DNA of 64,000 bases. It comes from Bacteroidales bacterium. Lineage in GTDB: Bacteria > Bacteroidota > Bacteroidia > Bacteroidales > P3. The notes beneath the pieces are model-generated. The model searched no databases and was not told where the DNA came from. It saw nothing but the letters and a program-made list of their open reading frames with translations. This document shows positions 1-8,783 of this stretch, in pieces. Numbering within the stretch: the stretch's first letter is position 1; each line of letters starts with the position of its first letter. The stretch is taken from contig JAFVBB010000006.1 of NCBI GenBank assembly GCA_017480225.1, positions 62,001 to 126,000 of the forward strand, given 5' to 3'. A program made the position numbers and the translations under genes.

Positions 1-121
1 ACGGCGAAGACCGCCCCGCAGAGTGAGGGGCAGGGCGCGCGGCACCATTTTTATCGGCGCCCTATCTGGCTTGTTATGAGAACCATTGGAACCCATCGTG
101 CCTCGAAGCGGCATTTTTTAT

Positions 122-152
122 TTTGCCGTTTGAACGTTTTTTGTTATCTTTG
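122..152 (+). promoter_or_regulatory. Bacteroidetes-type promoter for recQ
   Basis: TTTG at 122-125 and TATCTTTG at 145-152 are separated by 19 nt, matching the Bacteroidetes primary-sigma consensus. The predicted transcript starts near 158, about 45 nt before the recQ ATG. In bases 1-121 I see no gene that I can support. Confidence 0.75.
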
Positions 153-201
153 TAAATCAAAACGCATAACGCACCTCGCGGCTTGATTATTGCACGACAA
201 A

Positions 202-2406
202 ATGAAAGATTTACGCACATATCTGAAAGAAATATTCGGGTTCGACAAGTTCAAGGGCGACCAGGAGGCCATAATACAGAGCCTGCTCGACGGACACGAC
301 ACGTTTGTCATCATGCCCACCGGCGGCGGCAAGAGCATGTGCTACCAGCTGCCCGCCATGATACTTGAGGGCACCGCCATAGTGGTGTCGCCCCTCATTG
401 CGCTGATGAAGAACCAGGTCGACGCCGTGCGCTACACGTCGGGCACAAACGACGTGGCCCACTTTCTGAACTCGTCGCTCTCGCGCGTGCAGCAGAACGA
501 GGTGAAAGAGGCCCTGCTCGCGGGCGACACAAAGTTGCTCTACGTGGCGCCCGAGACCCTCTCGAAGGAAGAGACCGTCGAACTGCTGCGGCAAATCAAG
601 GTGTCGTTCTTCGCCATCGACGAGGCTCACTGCATATCGGAGTGGGGGCACGACTTCCGCCCCGAGTACCGCAGGCTGCGCGAGGCGATAAAGGCCATCA
701 ACGACGGCGTGCCGATACTCACCCTCACTGCCTCGGCCACGCCGAAGGTGCAGCAGGACATCATAAAGAACCTCGGCATGGAGAACGCAAACACCTTCGT
801 GTCGTCGTTCAACCGGCCCAACCTGTACTACGAGGTGCGCCCCAAGCCGTCGGACCCGATGGTGCTGCACAAGGAGATAATACGCTACATCAAGGAGAAC
901 CCCGGCAAGAGCGGCATAATCTACTGCCTGACGCGCAAGCGCGTGGAAGACCTGGCCGCGCTGCTGGCAATCAACGGCATCAACGCCCTGCCCTACCACG
1001 CCGGGCTCGACAACAAGGTGAGGGCCGAGAACCAGGACAAGTTCCTCACCGAGGAGGTGGACATCATTGTGGCCACCATAGCCTTCGGCATGGGCATAGA
1101 CAAGCCTGACGTGCGCTTCGTCATACACTACGACATACCCAAAAGCATCGAGGGCTACTATCAGGAGACCGGCCGCGCCGGGCGCGACGGCGGCGAGGGG
1201 CGCTGCATAGCCTTCTACAGCGAGCAGGACGTGGAGCGACTCTACAAGTTCTTCGCCGACAAGAACGCCGCCGAGCAGGAGATGGCCAGGCAGCTGGTGC
1301 AGGAGATGGTGGGCTACGCAGAAAGCTCGGCCTGCAGGCGACTGAACATACTGCGCTATTTCGGCGAGGACTACACCGCCCCCTACTGCGGCAACTGCGA
1401 CAACTGCCTGCACCCGCGTCCACGCGTGGAGGCAAAGGAGGAGATGGTGCTGGCGCTTGAGACAATAATGGCCATGAAGCAGGCCTTCAAGCCGAAAGAC
1501 ATCGTGGAGGTGCTGCTCGGCAAGCGGGGCTCGAACACCCGCACCTACAACCTGGACCGGCTGGAGCAGTTCGGTGCCGGCGCCGACCACAACGAGCTCT
1601 TCTGGAAAGCGGTGTTGCGGCAGTCGGTGTTCGAGGGGTTCACTCAGAAGGAGATTGAGCAATACGGGGTGCTGAAACTGACGCCGGCCGGCCACAAGTT
1701 CATCAAGAGCCCGCACAGCCTGACGGTCACACCCGACCACGACTACAGCGGCACCGCCGAGGAAGAGGATGAGGAGGTGATGGCCACCTCGGCGGCAGCC
1801 AGCGCGGCAGGCGACGAGGCCCTGTATGTGCAGCTGAAAAGCCTGCGCCGCTCCATTGCCACGCGCGAGAAGATACCGGCCTATGCCATATTCGAGGACA
1901 CCTCGCTGAAAGACATGACCCTGCAGTACCCCTGCAGCGTGGAAGAGTTGTCGCACTGCCAGGGCGTGGGCATCGCCAAGGCTCAGAAACACGGCAAGCC
2001 CTTTATCGACTTGATCAAACAATACGTCGAGGACAACGACATAGAACGCCCGCAGGACATCGTGGTGCGCTCGGCGGCAAACAAATCGGCCAACAAGGTG
2101 TACATTGTGCAGTCCATCGACCGCCGCAAAAACCTGGAGGACATAGCCGAAAGCAAAGGGCTGACGATGGACGAGTTGCTCACCGAGATGGAGCACATCA
2201 TCAGCAGCGGCACGAAACTTAACGTGGACTACTACATCGAGGAGAACATCGAACCCGATCACCAGGACGCGCTGATGGACTATTGGCGCGAAAGCGAAAG
2301 CGGTTCGCTGGACGAGGCATACGAGGAGTTCTCCGACGACCCGGATTACACCGAGGAGGAAATAAGGCTGATGCGCATCAAGTTCCTTGCCGACGTGGGG
2401 CACTAA
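202..2406 (+). CDS. recQ: ATP-dependent DNA helicase RecQ
   Basis: A 3'-5' superfamily 2 DNA helicase for recombination and fork repair. Visible parts in order are the Walker A motif TGGGKS (about residues 40-45), the DEAH box IDEAHCISEWGHDF, the helicase C-terminal motif GRAGRDGG, the RecQ zinc-binding cysteines (CRRLNILRYFG then CGNCDNC), an RQC region, and an HRDC domain around residues 535-610. An acidic tail of about 120 residues follows. The length (734 aa) suits the longer Bacteroidetes RecQ form. The frame is open from a TTG at 190, but the ATG at 202 gives the expected MKDLRTYLKEIFGF start. In many Bacteroidales recQ follows tig-clpP-clpX. Here clpP lies 43 kb away, so that linkage is broken. 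Recognition is confident. Confidence 0.97.
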   Translation: MKDLRTYLKEIFGFDKFKGDQEAIIQSLLDGHDTFVIMPTGGGKSMCYQLPAMILEGTAIVVSPLIALMKNQVDAVRYTSGTNDVAHFLNSSLSRVQQNEVKEALLAGDTKLLYVAPETLSKEETVELLRQIKVSFFAIDEAHCISEWGHDFRPEYRRLREAIKAINDGVPILTLTASATPKVQQDIIKNLGMENANTFVSSFNRPNLYYEVRPKPSDPMVLHKEIIRYIKENPGKSGIIYCLTRKRVEDLAALLAINGINALPYHAGLDNKVRAENQDKFLTEEVDIIVATIAFGMGIDKPDVRFVIHYDIPKSIEGYYQETGRAGRDGGEGRCIAFYSEQDVERLYKFFADKNAAEQEMARQLVQEMVGYAESSACRRLNILRYFGEDYTAPYCGNCDNCLHPRPRVEAKEEMVLALETIMAMKQAFKPKDIVEVLLGKRGSNTRTYNLDRLEQFGAGADHNELFWKAVLRQSVFEGFTQKEIEQYGVLKLTPAGHKFIKSPHSLTVTPDHDYSGTAEEEDEEVMATSAAASAAGDEALYVQLKSLRRSIATREKIPAYAIFEDTSLKDMTLQYPCSVEELSHCQGVGIAKAQKHGKPFIDLIKQYVEDNDIERPQDIVVRSAANKSANKVYIVQSIDRRKNLEDIAESKGLTMDELLTEMEHIISSGTKLNVDYYIEENIEPDHQDALMDYWRESESGSLDEAYEEFSDDPDYTEEEIRLMRIKFLADVGH

Positions 2407-2422
2407 GCATCCAAACGGCAGC

Positions 2423-2450
2423 AAAAAAAGCCAGGCACTCACTGCCTGGC
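2423..2450 (-). terminator. Intrinsic terminator (minus strand)
   Basis: GCCAGGCA (2430-2437) pairs with TGCCTGGC (2443-2450). Read on the minus strand the stem is followed by seven T, so it ends the operon that finishes at 2479. It also lies just after the recQ stop and may slow transcription from that side. Confidence 0.8.
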
Positions 2451-2478
2451 TTCCTGCCTTTCGGGGAGAGCCCACCAA

Positions 2479-3048
2479 TCAGAAGCGGTAGCTCACACCC
2501 AGACCAAGCTGGCTTCCGCTTTTGAACACAAACGGATTGCCACGGCGACCGAAGAGCATCTCACCCCACGCAGCTTGAGCATAGAAACCAAAGTTCTGCC
2601 ACGGATAGTAGGTTACCGTGAGCCCAACACTGTACTCTGTCTGTGGCATGAAATGGAATGAGAAGTAACTGCCAAGCATCCCATCAATGCTAACGTCCCA
2701 TTTGCTCGTACTATCGCAAATGGCAGCGAGAGTATGGCATCGCAGCACAACTCCGTAATGCATACCCATCGAATGCTTGATAGCAAATCTTCCGTTGTCG
2801 ACGCCTGTCTGATTGATGCCAGCACGCAAACCCATGCTGAAAGTTCTTGAGATTTGCCACAGGTCGGCATCAAAAGCTACAAGGTCTCCATGGTATGCCG
2901 AGTAATACTCGGCCATGTACATAAGGCCAGAATAACTCGCGACGCGTCCACCAAAAAAGTTGTACCCAACCTTGACACTACGCTGTTGAGCAACAGCAGC
3001 ACACATCATCACCAAAAAAGTAGCCGCAACTAATAATCTTTTCTTCAT
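2479..3048 (-). CDS. Small outer-membrane beta-barrel-like protein
   Basis: Secreted protein of 189 aa with a clear signal peptide (MKKRLLVAATFLVMMCAAVA, cut before QQ). It then shows alternating hydrophobic/aromatic strands and ends in ...GLGVSYRF, a terminal aromatic residue typical of outer-membrane barrels. I do not recognise a specific family. The closest general look is the porin-like 'outer membrane protein beta-barrel' group. The ATG at 3048 is chosen because it starts the signal peptide; the frame stays open further upstream through the preceding gene. It lies 35 bp downstream of the lipoprotein gene on the same strand, so the two are probably co-transcribed. Both genes look AT-richer than the surrounding recQ and ribosomal genes. 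Confidence 0.7.
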   Translation of the reverse strand: MKKRLLVAATFLVMMCAAVAQQRSVKVGYNFFGGRVASYSGLMYMAEYYSAYHGDLVAFDADLWQISRTFSMGLRAGINQTGVDNGRFAIKHSMGMHYGVVLRCHTLAAICDSTSKWDVSIDGMLGSYFSFHFMPQTEYSVGLTVTYYPWQNFGFYAQAAWGEMLFGRRGNPFVFKSGSQLGLGVSYRF

Positions 3049-3083
3049 ACCATTACAATGAATGTAGTTCAGGGTTTTGACGT

Positions 3084-4124
3084 TTATCGAACCAAATACG
3101 TATCGACGTGTCCAGGATAGGAGGCTTTTATGTTGTATGAAATATAGTGATGGTACTTTACACACCTGCATGGAAAAATAATATCCCAAAATGATGGATA
3201 AAAAGTACAGTTCATATCAGCAGCCTTAACCCACAAAACATCTGTAGACTTTGAATTGGCGAAGGAGAAGCGATGCTCACTCCATTCTCCATGAGAGTCG
3301 GCGGTATGCATTGTAAGTGTGCCGGAACACGACAGATTATGTTTGCTCTTAACCCAGGCAAAAAGAGCCTTGTGGAGATTATAGACCTTCACGTTAGTAT
3401 GAGACCAATGAATCGGCATGTCTAGATAGTACAAGTCGGTTTTCAATCGAATGAAAATCCTGTCTTTGGGGTCATCAGGAGAGTTCTCCCGTACATACTC
3501 ATAAGAGCACTCTTCATGGATATCATTGACGACCAATGGCATATCCGGCCCAGCACCGATGAATTCAGTGGGATCGAGCAGAGCCAGCTGGCTCTCTTCC
3601 AGGTTGCGCAGTTCTTCGGCATTCCGCCAGGGTGTGCCAACCAAGCCACGCCTGAAAATGCGGTAGACAATACTGTCTACAGCAAACATTCCCTCAGCGT
3701 TAGCCACGTAGCGCATAGGCTCTTCGAACCACTTTGGCACCAATGCCAGTTGCCCATCGTGCAGAATCATGGAATCAATGTAGATTCTGTGCTGCCGGTA
3801 GAAGGCAATTGGGTCAGTGACACTCTCCTCTGCCGTGGCAGAAAGGACAGAGTCGTAGTAGGCATCGGCAATACTGCCGATGGAGCGCCGCCCTCTCGCA
3901 AGCTCGTAGCGCACGATAGACTCGGTGCTCTCGAGGTCGTAGACGGTGTCGATGATGCTGTACACCTCTCGGAAGCTTGCGTAGGTGGGGATGGAGGTAC
4001 GCAATTCCTTCTTGTTGAAGACCGGGTCTGGCAACCCTGTCTCTGTGGCCTTCTCGCACGACACCGCTGTCAGTGTCGCAACCAGGGCGAAGGCCAACGT
4101 TCTTGATTTGATCTTTTTGACCAT
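3084..4124 (-). CDS. Putative lipoprotein, unknown function
   Basis: 346 aa. A short basic N-terminus, a hydrophobic stretch and a lipobox ending in TAVSC (Cys23) indicate export and lipidation. The mature part is mixed alpha/beta with many aromatics and no repeats, and I recognise no family. A Bacteroidales-specific DUF is likely. It is the first gene of a two-gene operon with the barrel-like protein 35 bp downstream, so the pair may work together at the outer membrane. A TAATTTTG -7 element lies about 90 bp upstream. The regulator gene at 4374 is divergent, which leaves open that it controls this operon. Confidence 0.7.
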   Translation of the reverse strand: MVKKIKSRTLAFALVATLTAVSCEKATETGLPDPVFNKKELRTSIPTYASFREVYSIIDTVYDLESTESIVRYELARGRRSIGSIADAYYDSVLSATAEESVTDPIAFYRQHRIYIDSMILHDGQLALVPKWFEEPMRYVANAEGMFAVDSIVYRIFRRGLVGTPWRNAEELRNLEESQLALLDPTEFIGAGPDMPLVVNDIHEECSYEYVRENSPDDPKDRIFIRLKTDLYYLDMPIHWSHTNVKVYNLHKALFAWVKSKHNLSCSGTLTMHTADSHGEWSEHRFSFANSKSTDVLWVKAADMNCTFYPSFWDIIFPCRCVKYHHYISYNIKASYPGHVDTYLVR

Positions 4125-4212
4125 TTTGTTTGTTAATTTGTTGTTTTTACTACCTGCTAACGCTTGTCTGTCAGCACTTTTTCAACAAGTGAGCTCATTC
4201 TTGTTTCGACCG

Positions 4213-4220
4213 CAAAATTA
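4213..4220 (-). promoter_or_regulatory. Candidate -7 box for the lipoprotein operon
   Basis: On the minus strand this reads TAATTTTG, a perfect TAnnTTTG -7 element about 90 bp before the lipoprotein start. No TTTG lies at the usual 19-21 nt; the nearest ones are 11 and 26 nt away. The call is therefore weak. Confidence 0.45.
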
Positions 4221-4292
4221 CAGAATGTCAACAAACTAACAGTTGTCAAAAAACAACATTCGATTGTCCGAAACAACTTTTTTACAGTCGTA

Positions 4293-4325
4293 TTTGACAA
4301 GCAAAGACTTTTTTTAGTATCTTCG
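4293..4325 (+). promoter_or_regulatory. Candidate promoter for the AraC-type gene
   Basis: TTTG at 4293-4296 and TATCTTCG at 4318-4325, with a 21-nt spacer. The -7 box has one mismatch to TAnnTTTG. It lies about 50 bp before the ATG at 4374. Confidence 0.5.
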
Positions 4326-4373
4326 CGCAGTTAATAGCACCTTTCTGTCGCCACAAAAACAACAAGATAGCAT

Positions 4374-5288
4374 ATGGAAGACAACATCAATCAAGAAATA
4401 TTCACGATTGACAACAACGTCAGGCTGAAAATGCGCATTCTGGACATTGACGTGGAGAACATCTTTCGTGACAGGCACTCCTTGATATTGGACTTCTCGC
4501 CCTACCGCAAGTACGTCAAATTCGGGAAAAAGATGCGCACGCAAGAAAACAGGCTCATTATCAACATAGGTGGCGAGGAAGAACTGATGGTGAACTCACA
4601 AAAGGTGCACTCCACCCCGGGCACAGCCATTCTGATACGGGAGGGGAGCATCATCTCTTCGCTTGCGCAATCGGACGACATACAGGTGCACACCCTGGCC
4701 TTTACGACCAACAACCCGGAACTGAAACGCTTAATCATGCAGGGCGCCGGGGTGTTCCGGCTCGACAAGGGCCAGTGCGGCATAATTGACATATACTATT
4801 CCCTCTTCAAGGTGCTGCTGGCCTCGCCGCAGACCGCAGAGAACAGCATTATTATCGACCACGCGCTGCTCTCCATGGTCCACCTGCTGGCCTTCTGGGC
4901 AGAAGAACGCAGGCAGCAGAAACCCACCAGCAGGGCGGAGAACCTGTGCGAGCAGTTTCTGCGCAACCTGTTCGGCGACAGCATACCAGAGCGGAGACCT
5001 GAGGTGCACGCAGAGCGCCTGCATGTCTCGAAAGGCTACCTGAACACGATTGTCAAGAAGGTCACCTCGCGGACAGTGATGGACTGGATAAACGAGCGGA
5101 TGCTGCTCGAGGCTGAGGTAATGCTGGGCGACCCGGAGGTCAAAATGGAGAGCATCGCCGACCGGCTGAGCATGAATTCGGCGGCGCAATTCTCCAAGTT
5201 CTACTCCCGTCTGCGCGGCGAGACGCCCACCACCTACCGCCGCAGGTGCTCGGACATCGACCCCATGCAGGACGAGTTCTGTGATTGA
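4374..5288 (+). CDS. AraC family transcriptional regulator
   Basis: 304 aa. The N-terminal ~180 residues form a sensing region of the type seen in one-component AraC regulators without a signal peptide. The C-terminal ~100 residues carry the double helix-turn-helix: LHVSKGYLNTIVKKVTSRTV, then INERMLLEAEVML, then IADRLSMNSAAQFSKFYSRL followed by GETPTTYRR, which matches the family's second helix-turn-helix. The effector is unknown. The gene is monocistronic: it has its own promoter and is followed by a strong hairpin at 5298. It is divergent from the lipoprotein operon, which is a plausible but unproven target. Confidence 0.88.
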   Translation: MEDNINQEIFTIDNNVRLKMRILDIDVENIFRDRHSLILDFSPYRKYVKFGKKMRTQENRLIINIGGEEELMVNSQKVHSTPGTAILIREGSIISSLAQSDDIQVHTLAFTTNNPELKRLIMQGAGVFRLDKGQCGIIDIYYSLFKVLLASPQTAENSIIIDHALLSMVHLLAFWAEERRQQKPTSRAENLCEQFLRNLFGDSIPERRPEVHAERLHVSKGYLNTIVKKVTSRTVMDWINERMLLEAEVMLGDPEVKMESIADRLSMNSAAQFSKFYSRLRGETPTTYRRRCSDIDPMQDEFCD

Positions 5289-5297
5289 GAAAAAGCA

Positions 5298-5326
5298 AAG
5301 GGCGGCCACAATGGCCGCCCTTTTTG
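5298..5326. terminator. Bidirectional intrinsic terminator
   Basis: GGGCGGCCA (5300-5308 region) pairs with TGGCCGCCC and is followed by TTTTTG on the plus strand. A-rich sequence on the other side gives a shorter T run on the minus strand. It separates the convergent AraC-type gene and tsf. Confidence 0.85.
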
Positions 5327-5352
5327 TTTGTGTTGCCGAGGCAACATGGGGT

Positions 5353-6339
5353 TTACGCACCAAGCTCGAGGCGCTTGAAGCCAACGCAGCGCAGGTCCTT
5401 GTCGGCCTTGGCGATGAACTCCTTCACCTTCACCTTGCTCTCCATGATGTACTCCTGCTCCATGAGGGTGTTCTCCTGGAAGAACTTGTTGAGGCGGCCA
5501 TTGGCAATCTGGTTGATCTGCTGCTCGCTGAGCTGGGCGGCCTTCTCGGCGGCCACCTTCTCCTTGATCTCGCGAGCCATGTTCACCTGAGCCTCGGTAA
5601 TCCAGCCCTTGCCCATGTTGGAGGCCATGTGCTCCTCGCTGTCGACGTGGGCGGGGTTGATGCCAGCCTTCTTGAGGGCGGCGTCGACGGCCTTGCCGAC
5701 GAGCTCTTCCTTGGTCTTCTCAACGGCGACGCGGAACTCCTGGTCCTTAATCTCCTGCGGCACGCTCTCGGCGTCGAGAGCCACCGGGCGCATAGCCACA
5801 ACCTGCATGGCTATGTCGTGGCCCACCTGGTCGAAGCCAGCCTTGTTGAGGCCGACGATGGAGGCCATGCGGTTGCCCGGATGCACATAGGCGTAGACCT
5901 TCTCGGCCTCGACGACCTCGAAGTGAGCCAGCTCGATTTTCTCGCCAATCTTGGCCACCTGGTCGGTGATGGCGTCGGCCACGCTGCAGCCGTTGAGATC
6001 CATGGCCAGCACCTCTTCCTTGGTGGCGAGGTGGTTCTGCATGGCGGTGTCAAGGATGCTGGTGGTGAAGTCGACAAAGCCGGCGTTGGTGGCGACGAAG
6101 TCGGTCTCGCAGCTCACCATGATGAGGGCGCCGTAGTTGCCCATGGTCTTTGCCAGCACGCAACCCTCGTTGGCGTCGCGGTCAGCGCGTTTGGCGGCCA
6201 TTTTCTGACCCTTCTGGCGCAGCAGCTCGATAGCCTTCTGCATGTCGCCGTCGGTCTCGACAAGAGCCTTCTTGCAATCCATCATGCCCACGCCGGTAAG
6301 TTTGCGGAGCTCGTTCACTTGTGATGCTGTAATTGCCAT
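5353..6339 (-). CDS. tsf: Elongation factor Ts
   Basis: Guanine nucleotide exchange factor for EF-Tu. The protein (328 aa from the ATG at 6339, MAITASQVNELRK) has the N-terminal UBA-like motif TGVGMMDCKKALVETDGD and the core dimerisation region with CETDFVA. The frame remains open to 6393, but that extension gives no EF-Ts-like sequence. Gene order rplM-rpsI-rpsB-tsf is the standard Bacteroidetes arrangement and tsf is last. About 96 bp separate it from rpsB. The terminator at 5298-5326 ends the operon. Confidence 0.97.
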   Translation of the reverse strand: MAITASQVNELRKLTGVGMMDCKKALVETDGDMQKAIELLRQKGQKMAAKRADRDANEGCVLAKTMGNYGALIMVSCETDFVATNAGFVDFTTSILDTAMQNHLATKEEVLAMDLNGCSVADAITDQVAKIGEKIELAHFEVVEAEKVYAYVHPGNRMASIVGLNKAGFDQVGHDIAMQVVAMRPVALDAESVPQEIKDQEFRVAVEKTKEELVGKAVDAALKKAGINPAHVDSEEHMASNMGKGWITEAQVNMAREIKEKVAAEKAAQLSEQQINQIANGRLNKFFQENTLMEQEYIMESKVKVKEFIAKADKDLRCVGFKRLELGA

Positions 6340-6435
6340 ATTCTGTTGTTCCTTTCTGTTAATTGTTGTTAGCGAAAAAGGCCAGCCGGACATGTCACGA
6401 CGCGTCCGACTAGCCTGACATTGTTTTCACACCCT

Positions 6436-7281
6436 TCACTCGGCCTTGGGAGCCTCGTCGGTCTTGGGCTCAGCGTCCTTGGGGGCATCGGCACGACGCT
6501 CGCCGCGTGGACGGCGCGGGCGGGTACGCTTCTCGGCGGGAGCCTCGCCCTCGGGGGCGGTCACCTCCTCCTCGGCCTGGGCGTCCTTGTCGAGCATACG
6601 CTCGTTCAGACCCTCCTGGATGGCCTCGCAGACATACTTGAGAATGGCGGCTATCGACTTCGACGCGTCATCGTTAGCGGGAATGGGGAAGTCGATGAGC
6701 TCGGGGTTGGTGTTGGTGTCGACAAGCGCAAACGTGGGGATGTTGAGCCTGCGGGCCTCGGCCACGGCGATGTGCTCCTTGTTGATGTCGACCACAAACA
6801 GCGCGCTTGGCAGGCGGGTGAGGTCGGCGATGGAGCCCAGGTTCTTGTCGAGCTTGGCACGCTCGCGCTGCACCTGCAGGCGCTCGCGCTTGGAGATGTT
6901 GTTGAAGTCCTTGTCGTGCATCAGCTGGTCAAGGCTGTTCATCTTCTTGACGGCCTTGCGGATGGTCTGGAAGTTGGTGAGCATACCGCCCGGCCAACGC
7001 TCGGTCACGAAGGGCATGTCCACACCCTTGGCCATCTCGGCAACCACCTCCTTGGCCTGCTTCTTGGTGGCCACGAAGAGCACCTTCTTGCCGCTGCGCG
7101 CCATCTGCTTCAGAGCCGACGCGGCCTCCTCGGCCTTGGCTATGGTCTTCTGCAGGTCGATGACGTGCACACCGTTGTGCTCCTTGAAGATGTAGGGAGC
7201 CATCTTGGGGTTCCACTTTCGCTTAAGGTGGCCGAAGTGGCAACCTGCCTCGAGCAGTTCTTCAAATTTCAGTTCGTTCAT
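6436..7281 (-). CDS. rpsB: 30S ribosomal protein S2
   Basis: 281 aa. It starts MNELKFEELLEAGCHFGHLKRKWNPKM, the S2 signature region. The middle contains WPGGMLTNFQTI and LPSALFVVDINKEHIAVAEA, and the body ends near NERMLDK. An acidic/basic tail of about 50 residues (rich in E, A, K, R) extends beyond the E. coli length, as often in Bacteroidetes. It lies 156 bp after rpsI and 96 bp before tsf in the same operon. Confidence 0.97.
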   Translation of the reverse strand: MNELKFEELLEAGCHFGHLKRKWNPKMAPYIFKEHNGVHVIDLQKTIAKAEEAASALKQMARSGKKVLFVATKKQAKEVVAEMAKGVDMPFVTERWPGGMLTNFQTIRKAVKKMNSLDQLMHDKDFNNISKRERLQVQRERAKLDKNLGSIADLTRLPSALFVVDINKEHIAVAEARRLNIPTFALVDTNTNPELIDFPIPANDDASKSIAAILKYVCEAIQEGLNERMLDKDAQAEEEVTAPEGEAPAEKRTRPRRPRGERRADAPKDAEPKTDEAPKAE

Positions 7282-7437
7282 TGCTTGTTTACTTTCCTTT
7301 TTGTTAATTCATTTTTCAACCAACCGTCAGGCAGACCTTCGGGCCGTGTTTTCCGGCAGGCCTATGCTGCGCGGAGTGTCAACACGGCGGTGCATCCGGG
7401 CGGTTTGGATACTAAACTCTCCCCGTGAGGTCCAAGG

Positions 7438-7827
7438 TTAGCGCTTGCTGAACTGGAAGCGCTTGCGGGCCTTGGGCTGGCCGGGTTTCTTGCGCTCGAC
7501 CATACGCGGGTCGCGCATGAGGAAGCCCTCCTTCTTCAGAGCCGGACGGTCTTCGATGTTGTTCTCGCAGAGAGCACGGGCGATAGCCATGCGCAGAGCC
7601 TGCGCCTGGCCGGTGATGCCGCCGCCGTCGAGGTTGGCCTTGACATCCCATTTGCCCTCGGCTCCGGCCACGGCGAAAGCCTGGCCGACGATGTACTGCA
7701 GCGGGCCGGTGGGGAAATACTCCTTGTAGTCGCGGCCGTTGACCTTGATTTCACCGTTGCCCGGGGTCATGTAGATGCGGGCCACGGCTGTCTTCCTTCT
7801 GCCGATTGTGTTGATAACTTCTGCCAT
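7438..7827 (-). CDS. rpsI: 30S ribosomal protein S9
   Basis: 129 aa, starting MAEVINTIGRRKTAVARIYM (the GRRKTAVAR signature of S9) and ending with the basic tail QPKARKRFQFSKR, whose arginine-rich end reaches the P-site tRNA in known ribosomes. It begins 9 bp after the rplM stop, the usual L13-S9 pair. Confidence 0.98.
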   Translation of the reverse strand: MAEVINTIGRRKTAVARIYMTPGNGEIKVNGRDYKEYFPTGPLQYIVGQAFAVAGAEGKWDVKANLDGGGITGQAQALRMAIARALCENNIEDRPALKKEGFLMRDPRMVERKKPGQPKARKRFQFSKR

Positions 7828-7836
7828 ATCTGATGC

Positions 7837-8292
7837 TTATCTTACTTCGTTAATATTGATGGCCCTGGGGTTCTGACCCTGGTGGGGATGCTCGCTGCCG
7901 GCATAGATGTGGAGGTTGCGGTAGAGGGCGTCGCCGAGGCGGTTCTTGGGGAGCATACCACGGATGGCGTGCTCGAGCACGCGCTCGGGGTGCGTGGCGA
8001 GAACCTTGGCAGGAGTGGTCTCGCGCTGGCCGCCGGGGTAGCCGGTGTAGCGCTGGTAAATCTTGTCGGTCATCTTCTTGCCGGTGAAGACAATCTTCTC
8101 GGCGTTGATGATGATCACATTGTCGCCGCAGTCGACATGCGGCGTGAAGTAGGGCTTGGTCTTGCCGCGCAGGATGTTGGCAACGCGCGTGGCCAGGCGG
8201 CCCACCGTCTGTCCCTCGGCGTCAACGAGCAGCCATTCCTTATTGACGGTCTGCTTGTTGGCCGAAACGGTCTTGTAGCTTAACGTATCCAT
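7837..8292 (-). CDS. rplM: 50S ribosomal protein L13
   Basis: 151 aa. Contains KEWLLVDAEGQTVGRLAT near the N-terminus, the HVDCGDNVIIINAEK core and VLEHAIRGMLPKNRLG, all diagnostic of L13. First gene of the rplM-rpsI-rpsB-tsf operon. A consensus promoter at 8459-8489 predicts an untranslated leader of about 160 nt. That is long enough for control, but I recognise no known leader motif in it. Confidence 0.98.
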   Translation of the reverse strand: MDTLSYKTVSANKQTVNKEWLLVDAEGQTVGRLATRVANILRGKTKPYFTPHVDCGDNVIIINAEKIVFTGKKMTDKIYQRYTGYPGGQRETTPAKVLATHPERVLEHAIRGMLPKNRLGDALYRNLHIYAGSEHPHQGQNPRAININEVR

Positions 8293-8458
8293 TTTTTATT
8301 TTACTAACGATGATGTTTCTACTCTTTTTTCATCCTTTCCTCCTCTGGAAGCCTCGCATTTTGCCACCTGACGGATAAGCGGCCAGAATACTTATCTCCC
8401 TGAACCAGCGCACCTTGAACGGGTAGGCAAGGTACAGCAAGCCCATTTTTAGAGACTG

Positions 8459-8489
8459 CAAAGTTAGCAACTTTTTTTCAACTGGCAAA
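8459..8489 (-). promoter_or_regulatory. Promoter of the rplM-rpsI-rpsB-tsf operon
   Basis: On the minus strand: TTTG (8489-8486), 19 nt, TAACTTTG (8466-8459). The spacer begins CCAGTTGA, the same as at the 24663 promoter. The predicted start is near 8452. A palindromic repeat starts 53 bp upstream of this promoter. Confidence 0.8.
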
Positions 8490-8542
8490 ATATATTTTCA
8501 AGTGGGGGCCGAAAAACCTGCAAAACAGCCCAAAGTCCGTGT

Positions 8543-8666
8543 CAGGGCCGTCTGTTCTTCGATTGTTCTCCGATTGTTCTTCGATTGTTCTTCGATTATA
8601 AATCGAAGAACAATCGAAGAACAATCGGAGAACAATCGAAGAACAGACGGTGTTTACATTGCCCTG
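8543..8666. repeat. Palindromic 11-nt-unit repeat, copy 1
   Basis: Two perfect 50-nt arms (8548-8597 and 8601-8650) flank a 3-nt loop. Each arm is CCGTCT followed by four 11-nt units of the type GTTCTTCGATT; the second unit has CC for TC. An outer CAGGGC (8543) and GCCCTG (8661) also pair, leaving a one-sided 10-nt bulge. The repeat lies between the end of the 800-residue lipoprotein gene and the ribosomal operon promoter. The gene-free stretch 8293-8783 holds only this repeat, the promoter and the leader. Confidence 0.95.
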
Positions 8667-8783
8667 AAGCGGAGAAAGAGGGGGCGCCACCACCCCGGCA
8701 GCCAGCCCGGACGGCAAAGGCATCGACCCCGCACCGGTGTGGGTGCGGGGTCGCTGCGCAGTTGTTCTCTGATATGGGTGAGG

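Noticed and set aside
8543-8666. CRISPR array
   Set aside because: The 11-nt units are contiguous and inverted around a loop, with no spacers, and no cas genes are in the window.
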